In this document: one piece after another, positions 43,959 to 52,693 of the stretch
How positions within the stretch are numbered: the stretch's first letter is position 1
Layout: the number at the start of each line of letters is the position of its first letter
Source: Campylobacter lari subsp. concheus
GTDB taxonomy: Bacteria; Campylobacterota; Campylobacteria; Campylobacterales; Campylobacteraceae
DNA: 64,000 nt
Assembly: GCF_008245025.1 (NCBI RefSeq)
Contig: NZ_CP043426.1
Span: forward strand, 992,001 to 1,056,000
Direction: 5' to 3'
The notes under the pieces: model-generated
What the model saw: the letters and a program-made list of their open reading frames with translations, nothing else
The model's database searches: none
Told to the model about the DNA's origin: nothing
Translations under genes and position numbers: made by a program

Positions 43959-43985
43959 AAATCGGATAAAAATTATTAAATTTTA
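43959..43985 (-). promoter_or_regulatory. Candidate sigma-28 (FliA) promoter
   Basis: On the minus strand TAAA (43985-43982), 15 bases, then TCCGATTT (43966-43959), close to the TAAA-N15-GCCGATAA consensus. The predicted start is about 20 bases before the ATG of the 207-residue gene. Confidence 0.55.
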
Positions 43986-44060
43986 TATTAAGAAAATTAT
44001 AACCGCTATTACAATATAATATCTCTTATTTATTATATTTTTAAAATTTAGGTGATATAA

Positions 44061-44141
44061 ATGCTTTTTAGAGATTTTTTTATAATCATTGTTGATCCTT
44101 ATTTTAAAGATATTATAGAAGGTATAGAATCTCTTTATTAA
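44061..44141 (+). CDS. Possible 26-residue peptide
   Basis: A short frame with AGGTG seven bases before its ATG. The first half is hydrophobic (M-L-F-R-D-F-F-I-I-I-V), the second mixed, so it could be a small membrane peptide. It lies in an otherwise gene-free 261-base gap. Nothing beyond the ribosome binding site supports it. Confidence 0.3.
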   Translation: MLFRDFFIIIVDPYFKDIIEGIESLY

Positions 44142-44191
44142 ATTATTTTATCTGCACAATCTAAATAAAATAATCTTTAATAAGGAAAATC

Positions 44192-45525
44192 ATGTCAATC
44201 CATAACTTTTATACTACATTAAACCCTACTAAACTTTTTATAAAATGCGCCTTGCCAAATATGGCTAGCATGGCTTTTATCTATCTTTATGTAATCATTG
44301 ATGGAATTTTTGTTGGAAAATATTTAGGTTCAAATGCACTTGCTGCTATGAATTTAATGATGCCTTTTATTATGATAAGTTTTGCGCTAGCAGATATGAT
44401 AGCCATAGGCTCATCGGTACAAATTTCTATCAATCTTGGCAAAGGAAAAATTAAAAAGGCAAGTGCTATTTTTTCTTTTTGTTTGTGTTTAATCTTTACT
44501 ATATCATGTCTAATGGGATTGTTGGGATATTTTTTGGCAAATAAACTAAGTGTATTTTTAGGTGCGGATACAAATCTACAAGAACTTTGCACCCAATATA
44601 TGCAAGTATTTGCACTTTTTGCACCAGTAACCATCATAGGTTTTGCAATCGATAATTATTTAAGAATTTGTGGCAAGACTTATTATAGTATGATTGCAAA
44701 CATTAGTATGGCTTTGATCAATATTTTTTTAGATTGGCTTTTTATTGTTGTTTTTGAATGGGGACTTTTTTCAGCCGCTTTAGCAACTTGTTTAGGCATG
44801 TTTTGTGGAGTGATACTTGGAATCATTCCTTTTATTTTTGGAAACTTGATTTTAAAATTTACAAAACCAAGTATTCAGTTTAAACTTTTAAAAAATATTA
44901 TTTACAATGGCTCATCAGAATTTTTTTCTAATATTTCTAGCTCAATTTACACTATCTTGGCTAATAAAATTTTATTAGAAATTGCAGGAAATATAGCTAT
45001 TGCAGCATTTTCTATCATACTTTATTTAAGCACTTTTACCTATATGCTTATTTTAGCTATGTGCGATGCCATGCAGCCAGCACTAAGCTACAACTATGGA
45101 CTCAAGAACACAGATAGAATCAAAGCACTTTTTAAAAGAATGCTCTTGGGTTCAGCTTTGCTTTCTTTGGGTGTATTTTTTATAAGTTTTTTTTACCATG
45201 AAAATATTGTTGCTTTTTTAACAAAAACAACGATATGGAATTTTTAGCCCTAGCTAGTAACGCTTTATTTGTTTTTTGTTTTTCATTTTTGCTTAATTGG
45301 TTTGGTGATGTTGGAACTTCAGTGTTTACATCTTTGGATAAACCTTTTTATTCCTTCATCGTTTCTATGGCACAAAATTTAATACTACCTTTTTTATTAC
45401 TACATATTTTATTGAATTTTTTAGGACTTAATGGAGTTTGGTTAGCTCCATTTGCAGCAGATTTTATAATGATTTTTGTTATTGCATTTTTACTTGCAAA
45501 AACTTTTAAAAATCTAAACTCTTAG
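44192..45525 (+). pseudogene. MATE-family multidrug efflux transporter, split by a frameshift
   Basis: Two overlapping frames together make one MATE protein of about 445 residues. The first (44192-45247, 351 residues) carries ten membrane segments and stops soon after F-L-T-K-T-T. The second (45235-45525) has the last two segments. In the +1 frame the sequence across the junction reads F-N-K-N-N-D-M-E-F-L-A, which continues into the second frame, so the T tract at 45214-45219 is one T short (6 instead of 7). The lesion could be a real null mutation, a phase-variable or slippage site, or a sequencing error. A TAAGGA ribosome binding site precedes the start. The first part alone lacks the last helices and is unlikely to work. 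Confidence 0.82.
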
Positions 45526-46144
45526 CTAAATTCAAGCAAGAGTTTAAATCTTGCTTTTTACATATATATAAATTTTTAAAATTTTGAAGTTTTGAGGCTG
45601 TACTTTGACCTATAACTACAACTTTATCTTCTTTTTTTAATGTAAAAAATTTCAAAAACTGTTCAACACTTGAAGGAGCACTAAAGATAAAAACACTTGG
45701 ATGATATATTTTTAATTCATCTTTTTTAGGCTCTATGGCTATATTTTCATAAACGATTAATTGCTTTAAAAGAATATTTTCTTTCAACAAACACTCATCA
45801 AGATCCGAACTAATTTTCTTCGCTCTTAAATAAAGGCATTGTTTATTTTTAAACTCAGATAAAAATTCACTAGCTAAATTTTTACCATAAGCCTTACTAG
45901 AATATTTGACATTTTTAAAACCAAGCTCTTTTGCAAAATCAGCACTTTTTTGACCCACAACATAAAGTTTAATATCAAAATCAATTTCGCTTTTGCTTAA
46001 CATTAACGACTTTAATGCATTCTTAGAACTAGCAATTAAACAATCAAACTCTTTTAAATTAACTTCAAAATTAAGAAATTTAATTTCATTTAATCTTATA
46101 GTCTTAACACCATCAAATTCTTTATCCCCTATAAAATAAATCAT
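45506..46144 (-). CDS. hemD: Uroporphyrinogen-III synthase
   Basis: A 212-residue protein with a weakly conserved family pattern: a hydrophobic N-terminal strand, F-D-C-L-I-A-S-S-K-N-A-L, V-V-G-Q-K-S-A, L-Y-L-R-A, and the late F-S-A-P-S-S-V-E-Q-F segment typical of HemD. It closes the tetrapyrrole ring for haem. Its start abuts the thiE stop, so it is translationally coupled to the thiamine cluster. The 3' end overlaps the MATE gene by 20 bases. Confidence 0.85.
   Translation of the reverse strand: MIYFIGDKEFDGVKTIRLNEIKFLNFEVNLKEFDCLIASSKNALKSLMLSKSEIDFDIKLYVVGQKSADFAKELGFKNVKYSSKAYGKNLASEFLSEFKNKQCLYLRAKKISSDLDECLLKENILLKQLIVYENIAIEPKKDELKIYHPSVFIFSAPSSVEQFLKFFTLKKEDKVVVIGQSTASKLQNFKNLYICKKQDLNSCLNLAKSLDF
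45534..45556 (+). terminator. Terminator after the MATE gene, inside the end of hemD
   Basis: Perfect 8-bp inverted repeat (45534-45541 with 45549-45556) with a 7-base loop and a TTT tail, nine bases after the MATE stop and within the last codons of the convergent hemD gene. Confidence 0.6.
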
Positions 46145-46770
46145 TATTTTCCTATAAAAGTTTTATCAAAATTTGATCTTAAATTTAAAGTTGCCATATA
46201 AGGATCATTTGCATCCATTATCGCTCTAACCACAGCTATACCTTGTATATTGCAATCCTTAAATAAATTTAAATTAGTCTCATCTATCCCTCCTATAGCC
46301 ACAATAGGCAAAGAAGTTAAACTAGCAATTTCTTTTAATCCATCTATGCCAAGCACAACACAATCTTGCTTGCTAGGCGTAGCAAAAACAGCACCTACTC
46401 CAAGATAAGTAGCACCTTGAGTATTAGCAAGCTCACTTTTGTGATTAATTGTAAGTCCTATAATTTTATCTTCACCTAAAAGTTCCCTTGTTTTCTTTAA
46501 AGGCATATCCTTTTGTCCTATATGCACTCCATTTGCATTCACAGCCATGGCTATATCAATTCTATCGTTTATCACAAAAGGCGTATTGTATTTTTTACAC
46601 AACACTTTAACTTTTAAAGCAAGATTATAAAATTCTAAAGTACTAAGATATTTTTCCCTAAGTTGTAAAATATCAATCTTAGCTTTCAAAGAAGCTTCTA
46701 AAATATTTAAAAACTCACTTTCACTTTTCTTACCCTTACTTGCAACAAGATAAATTTTAAATGATTTCAT
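46144..46770 (-). CDS. thiE: Thiamine phosphate synthase
   Basis: A 208-residue TIM-barrel enzyme that couples HMP-PP with thiazole phosphate. Start at the ATG 46770 after AAAAGAG; the frame is open ten residues further upstream within thiM. Motifs include I-D-I-L-Q-L-R-E-K, N-D-R-I-D-I-A, H-I-G-Q-K-D, and I-G-L-T. The cognate G-V-G-A-V-F-A-T and A-I-G-G-I phosphate-binding loops are intact. It overlaps thiM by 14 bases and hemD by one. Confidence 0.93.
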   Translation of the reverse strand: MKSFKIYLVASKGKKSESEFLNILEASLKAKIDILQLREKYLSTLEFYNLALKVKVLCKKYNTPFVINDRIDIAMAVNANGVHIGQKDMPLKKTRELLGEDKIIGLTINHKSELANTQGATYLGVGAVFATPSKQDCVVLGIDGLKEIASLTSLPIVAIGGIDETNLNLFKDCNIQGIAVVRAIMDANDPYMATLNLRSNFDKTFIGK

Positions 46771-47539
46771 ATTTAGCTCTTTTTTTAATTTCTTCATCAT
46801 TTAAATTACTCAAAGCATCAATTAAATTAACTCTAAAACTACCGCTTCCAGTAGAAAGCTCTTGGGCAACTTCACTAGCTATACCAAAACTAAGCAAAGC
46901 ATATAAACTAGCTTGAAATTTATCTTCTAAAGCTCCTGCAAAAACCCCACACAAAGAAGCACACATACAACCTGCTCCGGTTATTTTAGTAGCCATAATA
47001 GAGCCATTATAAATTTTAGCAATATGCTCTTGATTTATAATATAATCAATTTTTCCAGTTATAGCTAAAACACGCTTAGTTTTATAAGAATATTCTTTGG
47101 CTTTTTCTAAAAACTCATCATCGATTACAAAAGTACTATCAACCCCTCTTGCTTTACCATCTAAACCTATAACACTAGCCATTTCAGACGCATTTGCCTT
47201 AACAATATTGATACCTTTTAGATTAAGCAATTCAAAATTAATCCCATCTCTTGCTCTACTTACTCCTAAAGCAACAGGATCAAAAACTATAGGTTTACTT
47301 AATAAAGCATATTCTTTGGTTGCTTTTAACATAGAATTTGCTACAAGCTGATTAATTGTGCCTGTATTTAATACCAAGGCTGAACTTATTTTAGCAAAAT
47401 CAGCTTGTTCTTCATAAAAATCAGCCATAGCAGCACTTGCTCCCATTGCTATAGTTACATTCGCACAATCATTAGCTGTAACATAATTAGTAATATGGTG
47501 AATCAAAGGATTTTTTTCTCTTACTGCTTTGATAATCAT
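46757..47539 (-). CDS. thiM: Hydroxyethylthiazole kinase
   Basis: A 260-residue ribokinase-like enzyme that phosphorylates salvaged thiazole. It contains P-L-I-H-H-I-T-N-Y-V, N-A-S-E, the G-T-I-N-Q-L and K-I-T-G-A-G-C-M segments, the last being the anion hole and catalytic region. Second gene of thiD-thiM-thiE; two bases from thiD. Salvage use fits the apparent absence of thiazole biosynthesis genes in this window, though they could be elsewhere. Confidence 0.94.
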   Translation of the reverse strand: MIIKAVREKNPLIHHITNYVTANDCANVTIAMGASAAMADFYEEQADFAKISSALVLNTGTINQLVANSMLKATKEYALLSKPIVFDPVALGVSRARDGINFELLNLKGINIVKANASEMASVIGLDGKARGVDSTFVIDDEFLEKAKEYSYKTKRVLAITGKIDYIINQEHIAKIYNGSIMATKITGAGCMCASLCGVFAGALEDKFQASLYALLSFGIASEVAQELSTGSGSFRVNLIDALSNLNDEEIKKRAKYEII

Positions 47540-47541
47540 TT

Positions 47542-48354
47542 TTACTCCTTATCAAATTGGAAAAAGTGATTGGTTGGACCACAACCTTTTCCAAGTGCTA
47601 AAGAATTTAAAATAGCTCCATACACATAATCTTTAGCAAGCTTTATAGCTTCATACTTTTCTTTGCCTAAGGCAAGATTACTAGCTATAGCTGAACTTAA
47701 TGTACAACCTGTACCATGTGTGTTTTTTGTATTAATTTTTTCTGCTTTAAAAATACTAATTTCCTTTCCATCATAAAAAACATCATTAGTATTATCTTTA
47801 CTATGCCCACCTTTAATCAAAACACTTTTTGCACCTTCTTTGTGAAGCTTTATAGCGGCTTTTTTCATATCCTCTTCGTTAAATATTTTAAAATCACATA
47901 AAAATTCAGCTTCAGGTATATTTGGCGTAAGTACATCAGCTAAAGATAAAATTTCATCTTTAAAAAACTGACAATTTTCTAAAGGCATTAAAGCATAGCC
48001 ATTTTTTGCAAACATCACAGGATCTATCACTACATTTTTGGCTTTAAAGCGTAATAAATTTTCTTTTACACAAGTTATAATTTCTTTTGAACCTAGCATT
48101 CCAATTTTCACAGCCATTGGTTCTATGTCTTCATAAACTGCTAACATTTGCTCATCTATTATCTTAGTAGGTATATCAAAACAAGAAATTACCCTTGCAG
48201 TATTTTCAGCCACAACACTTAAAACTACACTCATACCAAATAAATTATGCGCACTAAAGGTTTTTAAATCAGCTTGTATGCCAGCTCCACCACTACAATC
48301 ACTTCCTGCTATAGTTAAGACAGGAATTTTAGTTTTTGTTTTTGCTTGTATCAT
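47542..48354 (-). CDS. thiD: Hydroxymethylpyrimidine (phosphate) kinase
   Basis: A 270-residue ribokinase-family enzyme, phosphorylating HMP and HMP-P. Marks: T-I-A-G-S-D-C-S-G-G-A-G-I-Q-A-D-L-K-T, T-P-N-I-P-E-A and N-T-H-G-T-G-C-T-L-S-S-A-I-A. First gene behind a TPP riboswitch, so the unit should be repressed by thiamine. The ATG is preceded by AAGGAT, half of a palindrome that can hide it. Confidence 0.95.
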   Translation of the reverse strand: MIQAKTKTKIPVLTIAGSDCSGGAGIQADLKTFSAHNLFGMSVVLSVVAENTARVISCFDIPTKIIDEQMLAVYEDIEPMAVKIGMLGSKEIITCVKENLLRFKAKNVVIDPVMFAKNGYALMPLENCQFFKDEILSLADVLTPNIPEAEFLCDFKIFNEEDMKKAAIKLHKEGAKSVLIKGGHSKDNTNDVFYDGKEISIFKAEKINTKNTHGTGCTLSSAIASNLALGKEKYEAIKLAKDYVYGAILNSLALGKGCGPTNHFFQFDKE

Positions 48355-48360
48355 TTTTAT

Positions 48361-48460
48361 CCTTTTTTATAAAAAAGGAAAGTTTTTGCAAGAATTCAAA
48401 GTTCGCATTACCAAACTTCTCAAGGGTCGAAGTCTAACTTCCTCTCAGCAAAAGCTCCCC
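48361..48460 (-). promoter_or_regulatory. TPP (thi-box) riboswitch with ribosome-binding-site palindrome
   Basis: On the minus strand, 48460 down to 48377 shows the TPP aptamer: closing helix P1 (48448-48460 with 48377-48389), conserved CTGAGA (48441-48446), a P3 hairpin, ACCCTTGAGAAG and GGTAATGC, the pyrophosphate/pyrimidine sensing core. Right after P1 comes an exact 18-bp palindrome (48361-48378) whose right half, on the mRNA, is the thiD Shine-Dalgarno AAGG. The first two bases of this hairpin are also the last two of P1, so P1 formation and sequestration compete or are coordinated. Translational control is inferred. Confidence 0.9.
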
Positions 48461-48557
48461 ATTAATGAAAAATTATATCTTAGTTTTAATTAATCTTAAA
48501 AAATATTTTAAAATACTGCTATAATTTTGAAAAAATTACACAATTTTTGAGGTAAAA

Positions 48558-49010
48558 ATGACTAAGATTATTTTTGTTTGCTTAGGGAATATCTGTCGTT
48601 CCCCTATGGCTGAATTTATTATGAAAGATCTTTTAATAAAAGCAAATTTAAACAATAGATTTATTGTTTCTAGTGCAGGTACTTCAGGATACCATGATGG
48701 AGAGGATATGCACTATAAAACCAAAACCATGTTAAATAGTAAAAATATCAATTCCAAGCCATTTTGCAGTCAAAAACTAAGCTTAAAAATGTGTGAAGAA
48801 AATGATCTTATCATTGTTATGGATAATTCTAATTACAATGATGTAGTTAAAAATTTTCCAAATTTTAAACACAAAATTCACAAAATCACTTCTTATGCTT
48901 TAGAGTTAGAATATGATGAGGTTCCTGATCCTTGGTATAGCGGAGATTTTGATGAAACTTATACTATACTCTCACAAGCATGTTCTAAGCTCCTAAAAAC
49001 ATTAGTATAA
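48558..49010 (+). CDS. Low-molecular-weight protein tyrosine phosphatase
   Basis: A 150-residue cytoplasmic phosphatase. The catalytic C-x5-R loop is C8-L-G-N-I-C-R14-S, and the general-acid D-P-W motif is present near residue 118 (V-P-D-P-W-Y). It corresponds to Cj1258, which lies next to porA in C. jejuni but 17 kb from it here, so order has changed. Substrate unknown. GAGG precedes the ATG. A possible -10 lies in the AT-rich gap upstream. Confidence 0.92.
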   Translation: MTKIIFVCLGNICRSPMAEFIMKDLLIKANLNNRFIVSSAGTSGYHDGEDMHYKTKTMLNSKNINSKPFCSQKLSLKMCEENDLIIVMDNSNYNDVVKNFPNFKHKIHKITSYALELEYDEVPDPWYSGDFDETYTILSQACSKLLKTLV

Positions 49011-49047
49011 AAATTTATCATTTAGATAATATTTATACATTTTTGAT

Positions 49048-49053
49048 TATAAT
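49048..49053 (+). promoter_or_regulatory. Predicted -10 element of the chemoreceptor gene
   Basis: TATAAT preceded by TTTTTGAT, 54 bases before the start. A 7-bp inverted repeat (49051-49057 with 49074-49080) overlaps the -10 region and the likely start site. Confidence 0.4.
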
Positions 49054-49106
49054 GTTGTAATAAAATAAAATTTCAACATTGCAAAATAAAACAAGGAGAT
49101 TATTTA

Positions 49107-51086
49107 ATGAAAAGTATTAAATTAAAAATTTCACTAATTGCTAATGTTATAGCTATCATCTGTTTGATAGTACTTGGAGTTATTAGTTTTATTTTTACAA
49201 AAAAAGCTTTAAATCATGAGGTGGTTAAAGCTGAAACCAACTATGTAAAAGTTGCAGAAAAATCAATGAGGGATTTTAAAAACCTCCATACTCATTCTTT
49301 AGAGCAACTTTCTCAAGCTATTTTAAAACTTCCGTACAACAAACTTAATACCCAAGAAAAGCTAATGGAAAATACAGGCGGTTTACTTAAAACTGTTAGA
49401 GATATAAATAGCTATTTAGCTGTTTATATAGCTCAATCAAATGGAGAATTAATAGTAAGTGATCCAGATAGTGATAGCAAAGGCTTAGACTATGGAATTT
49501 ATGGAAAAGCCGACAATTATGATGCTACAACGAGAGAATTTTATATAGAAGCTAGAAAGAAAAATAGCTTATATATCACAGCAGCTTATATTGATGCAAC
49601 AACAGGATTGCCATGTTTTACCTATGCTATGCCTTTAATTAAAGATGGTAAATTTATAGGAGTATTAGCAATTGATGTTTTAGTTAAAGATTTACAAGAA
49701 AAATTTAACGAACTACCAGGAAGAACTTTTGTATTTGACCATGCTTATACTGTATTTGCATCAACTGATAAATCATTAGTTGGTCAGGAACAAAATCCAG
49801 ATATTGTTACAGTAGCTAAAGCTTATGAAAATACTGGAGATTATAATATTTTTAATTATACTACTCAAAACGGCGGCGATAGATTCGGTATTTGTGTAAA
49901 AATTGATGGTTATACAACTTGTGCTGGTGAAAATGTAGAAGTAATAGAAACCCCTGCGTTAAAAATAGCCTACATTCAAACTATTATTGTTATTTTTACA
50001 AGTATTACAAGTATTGTTTTACTTTATTTCATCATCTCTTATTATCTATCTCCTTTACAAACTATACAAAATGGTCTTAGTTCTTTCTTTGATTTCATCA
50101 ATCATAAAACCAAAGACTCAGCTATGATAGATGTTAAGAGTAATGATGAATTTGGTGCTATGGCAAAAGCTATCAACGAAAACATCACTAAAACTAAAAA
50201 TGCATTAGAACAAGATACTAAAGCTGTAGAACAATCAGTAGAAACTGTTAGAGAGGTTGAAGGTGGTAATCTAACAGCAAGAATTAATGCAATGCCTGCT
50301 AATCCTCAATTGCTTAAACTTAAAAATTATCTTAACGAAATGCTTAATGTATTAGAACAAAAAGTAGGTTCTAATATGAATGAAATCAATAGAGTATTTG
50401 ATAGTTATAAAGCATTAGACTTTACAACAGAAGTTGCTAATGCTAAAGGTGGAGTTGAAGTAACAGCAAATGCTTTAGGTAAAGAAATCGTAGCTATGCT
50501 AAGACAATCATCTGAATTTGCTAACTTACTTGCTAGTGAAAGTGGTAAATTACAAAGTGCTGTTAAGAACTTAACAGATTCTTCTTCAAGTCAAGCTTCT
50601 TCTTTAGAAGAAACAGCAGCGGCATTAGAAGAGATTACTTCTTCTATGCAAAATGTATCTCATAAAACTAGTGAAGTAATTGCTCAAAGTGAAGAGATTA
50701 AAAATGTTACTTCTATTATTGGAGATATAGCAGATCAAATTAATCTACTTGCATTAAATGCAGCTATTGAAGCAGCACGTGCAGGTGAACATGGACGTGG
50801 CTTTGCTGTTGTTGCTGATGAAGTTAGAAACCTAGCAGAAAGAACTCAAAAGTCTTTAGGTGAAATAGAAGCTAATACTAATATCTTAGTTCAATCTATT
50901 AATGAAATGGGTGAGAGTATTAAAGAACAAACTACAGGTATTACTCAAATTAATGATGCTGTAGCACAAATTGATCATGTAACTCAAGAGAATTTAAAAA
51001 TAGCTAATGATAGTGCTATAGTAGCTGACAATGTAAATAAAATAGCTAGTGATATCTTAGAAGATGCTAGGAAGAAAAAGTTTTAA
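49107..51086 (+). CDS. Methyl-accepting chemotaxis protein (Tlp-type, dCache sensor)
   Basis: A 659-residue receptor. One membrane segment at about 10-30 and a second at about 289-313 flank a periplasmic domain of the dCache type, with a ligand-pocket-like Y-x-x-R-x-F-Y (here D-A-T-T-R-E-F-Y) and D-V-L motif pattern, as in amine or amino-acid receptors; ligand not predictable. Two cysteines near residues 265-275 (I-C-V ... T-T-C-A-G) may form a disulfide. The cytoplasmic hairpin tip [20 protein letters not shown] is the CheA/CheW contact. No C-terminal CheR-tether pentapeptide; it ends in K-K-K-F. AAGGAG precedes the start. Confidence 0.93.
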   Translation: MKSIKLKISLIANVIAIICLIVLGVISFIFTKKALNHEVVKAETNYVKVAEKSMRDFKNLHTHSLEQLSQAILKLPYNKLNTQEKLMENTGGLLKTVRDINSYLAVYIAQSNGELIVSDPDSDSKGLDYGIYGKADNYDATTREFYIEARKKNSLYITAAYIDATTGLPCFTYAMPLIKDGKFIGVLAIDVLVKDLQEKFNELPGRTFVFDHAYTVFASTDKSLVGQEQNPDIVTVAKAYENTGDYNIFNYTTQNGGDRFGICVKIDGYTTCAGENVEVIETPALKIAYIQTIIVIFTSITSIVLLYFIISYYLSPLQTIQNGLSSFFDFINHKTKDSAMIDVKSNDEFGAMAKAINENITKTKNALEQDTKAVEQSVETVREVEGGNLTARINAMPANPQLLKLKNYLNEMLNVLEQKVGSNMNEINRVFDSYKALDFTTEVANAKGGVEVTANALGKEIVAMLRQSSEFANLLASESGKLQSAVKNLTDSSSSQASSLEETAAALEEITSSMQNVSHKTSEVIAQSEEIKNVTSIIGDIADQINLLALNAAIEAARAGEHGRGFAVVADEVRNLAERTQKSLGEIEANTNILVQSINEMGESIKEQTTGITQINDAVAQIDHVTQENLKIANDSAIVADNVNKIASDILEDARKKKF

Positions 51087-51092
51087 ATAATT

Positions 51093-51117
51093 AACTAAAC
51101 CCTTAATGGGTTTAGTT
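51093..51117. terminator. Bidirectional terminator after the chemoreceptor gene
   Basis: Perfect 10-bp inverted repeat (51093-51102 with 51108-51117), loop of five, between the receptor stop and the end of the convergent gene. Confidence 0.8.
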
Positions 51118-51479
51118 TAGCCAATGAAGGATTTTAAACAAACTCCATCTACATTTAATTCATAAGCTTTTTTCAGATTATTTTTTAAAGTATCAAGTAG
51201 AAATAAAATTTTAGAATCAAACATATAAAATTCGGCCATCTTTGATGCAATTTTTGCCAAATTTTCATCTTTTATTAAAATATATTTAGCGCCCAATGCA
51301 TTAGAAAGCAAAATTTCTTCTTCATTTTTAACAAAAATGCCAAAATCTACTTTTTCATCTTTTGCGTTTTTAATAACCGATTCATCATATTCAAAACAAT
51401 TCACACTGGTTTTAATAAAAATATTTTCATAATGACTAAATTTTTGCATATTTATCAAAGGATGTCCAAAAATTAACAT
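51117..51479 (-). CDS. Hypothetical 120-residue protein
   Basis: The ATG at 51479 follows AAGGAAAAG closely; an upstream frame to 51506 lies inside rsmG. The sequence alternates short hydrophobic strands and lysine-rich helices (I-L-I-K, I-L-F-L-L), suggesting a small alpha/beta cytoplasmic fold. The stretches V-D-F-G-I-F-V-K-N-E and A-L-G-A-K-Y-I-L-I-K resemble parts of NifB/FeMo-cofactor-type or phosphorylase-like folds only loosely and I assign no family. Overlaps the rsmG stop by seven bases, hence cotranscribed. Confidence 0.55.
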   Translation of the reverse strand: MLIFGHPLINMQKFSHYENIFIKTSVNCFEYDESVIKNAKDEKVDFGIFVKNEEEILLSNALGAKYILIKDENLAKIASKMAEFYMFDSKILFLLDTLKNNLKKAYELNVDGVCLKSFIG

Positions 51480-52066
51480 AACTTTTCCTTTACTTTTAAA
51501 AGACAATAATTTCTAAAACCACAGTTAACAATTTTATAATCTTTCATTCCTTCCAGTTCATCATAAACCTCACTACCTTTATAAAGCAAAAATGAAGTTT
51601 TTTCATCATAAAAACCATTTGAAATTTCAATCAAAGGTTTTATATCCATCAAAGCTCTTGAGGTGATTAAATCTACTTTAAAAGGTGGATGATTTTGCAA
51701 TTTTTCTTTTATAATGTTCACATTTATCAAATTAAGTTCAGTTTTGATTACTCTTAAAAAAGAAGCCTTTTTAACACTGGGCTCAAATAGAAAAAAAATA
51801 CTATTTTCCAAAATGCATGCTAAAAATATCGCAGGAAAACCAGCCCCACTTCCAACATCAACAATCTTTTTTTTATCAGTCAAATCACAATAGTCTAAAA
51901 TTTTTATACTATCGATAATATTATCATCTATGTTTTCAAGATGAGTTAGATTATGCACAGAATTAAATTTTTTTAGTAACTCTTTATAAAGTGTGATTTT
52001 TTGGAAAAAATCATCTTTTTTAACAAAATTTTGTATGAAATTTAATTGCTCTTCATAAATTTTCAA
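51473..52066 (-). CDS. rsmG: 16S rRNA (guanine527-N7) methyltransferase RsmG (GidB)
   Basis: A 197-residue SAM-dependent methyltransferase. The AdoMet loop is V-D-V-G-S-G-A-G-F-P-A-I at about residues 70-81, and the N-terminal N-L-T-H segment and I-T-S-R-A strand are typical. Overlaps ribA upstream by four bases. Loss of this enzyme is associated with low-level streptomycin resistance in bacteria generally. Confidence 0.92.
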   Translation of the reverse strand: MKIYEEQLNFIQNFVKKDDFFQKITLYKELLKKFNSVHNLTHLENIDDNIIDSIKILDYCDLTDKKKIVDVGSGAGFPAIFLACILENSIFFLFEPSVKKASFLRVIKTELNLINVNIIKEKLQNHPPFKVDLITSRALMDIKPLIEISNGFYDEKTSFLLYKGSEVYDELEGMKDYKIVNCGFRNYCLLKVKEKLC

Positions 52067-52623
52067 TTTAAATGTCCCATTTGCGTATGTTTAATTTCCA
52101 AATAATCCTTATTAAAACGATTTGCTTCAATTAAAATAGGAATTCTTAAATTTACTTTTCCTTTTAAAGAGCTAAGTTTTTCAGGATTATTAGTCAAAAG
52201 ATTAATCTTAGTAATCTTATAATGTTTAAGTATAAAATCTACCATTTCATAACTACGCTCATCTGCTTTAAACCCTAATTGATGATTTGCTTCTATAGTG
52301 TTAAAACCTTTATCTTGTAAAGCATAAGCATTAATTTTATTAAAAAGCCCTATGCCTCTTCCTTCTTGCCTTAGATAAATTACCATACCACCATGCTCTT
52401 GGATATATTTTAATGAAAAGTCAAGTTGCTCGCCACAATCACATTTTAAACTTCCTAAAACATCACCTGTTAAACATTCTGAATGAATTCTAATATTAAC
52501 TTCTTTTTCTAATCTTCCTTTAAAAATACAAAGATGTTCTTTGTCGTTTTCTTTGAAACTTTGTATATTAAATTCTCCAAAACGAGTGGGAAGTTTTGCT
52601 ATTTCGGAAATTTGAATAGTCAT
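52063..52623 (-). CDS. ribA: GTP cyclohydrolase II
   Basis: A 186-residue enzyme, first step of riboflavin synthesis from GTP. I use the ATG at 52623; a GTG four codons earlier coincides with the ribosome binding site itself and is unlikely. The zinc-binding cysteines are in S-E-C-L-T-G-D and K-C-D-C-G-E, and the G-R-G-I-G-L-F-N-K-I active-site loop is intact. The separate DHBP synthase half, often fused, is not present here. In a unit with rsmG, divergent from hemB. Confidence 0.92.
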   Translation of the reverse strand: MTIQISEIAKLPTRFGEFNIQSFKENDKEHLCIFKGRLEKEVNIRIHSECLTGDVLGSLKCDCGEQLDFSLKYIQEHGGMVIYLRQEGRGIGLFNKINAYALQDKGFNTIEANHQLGFKADERSYEMVDFILKHYKITKINLLTNNPEKLSSLKGKVNLRIPILIEANRFNKDYLEIKHTQMGHLN

Positions 52624-52693
52624 TATTTTCTTCACCTTTTTTACAAAAAATATGCTAGAATTTAAGCAATTTTAACAAACAAAAAGGAAATTT

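Noticed and set aside
44142-44174. 10-bp AT-only inverted repeat before the MATE start
   Set aside because: Composed only of A and T with a 13-base loop; expected by chance in DNA this AT-rich.
44287-44637. 116-codon minus-strand frame in the MATE gene
   Set aside because: Antisense to the transporter, which shows continuous family similarity in the sense frame.
48278-48493. 71-codon plus-strand frame across the thiD start and riboswitch
   Set aside because: It runs antisense to a clear TPP riboswitch and thiD; the start context is poor.
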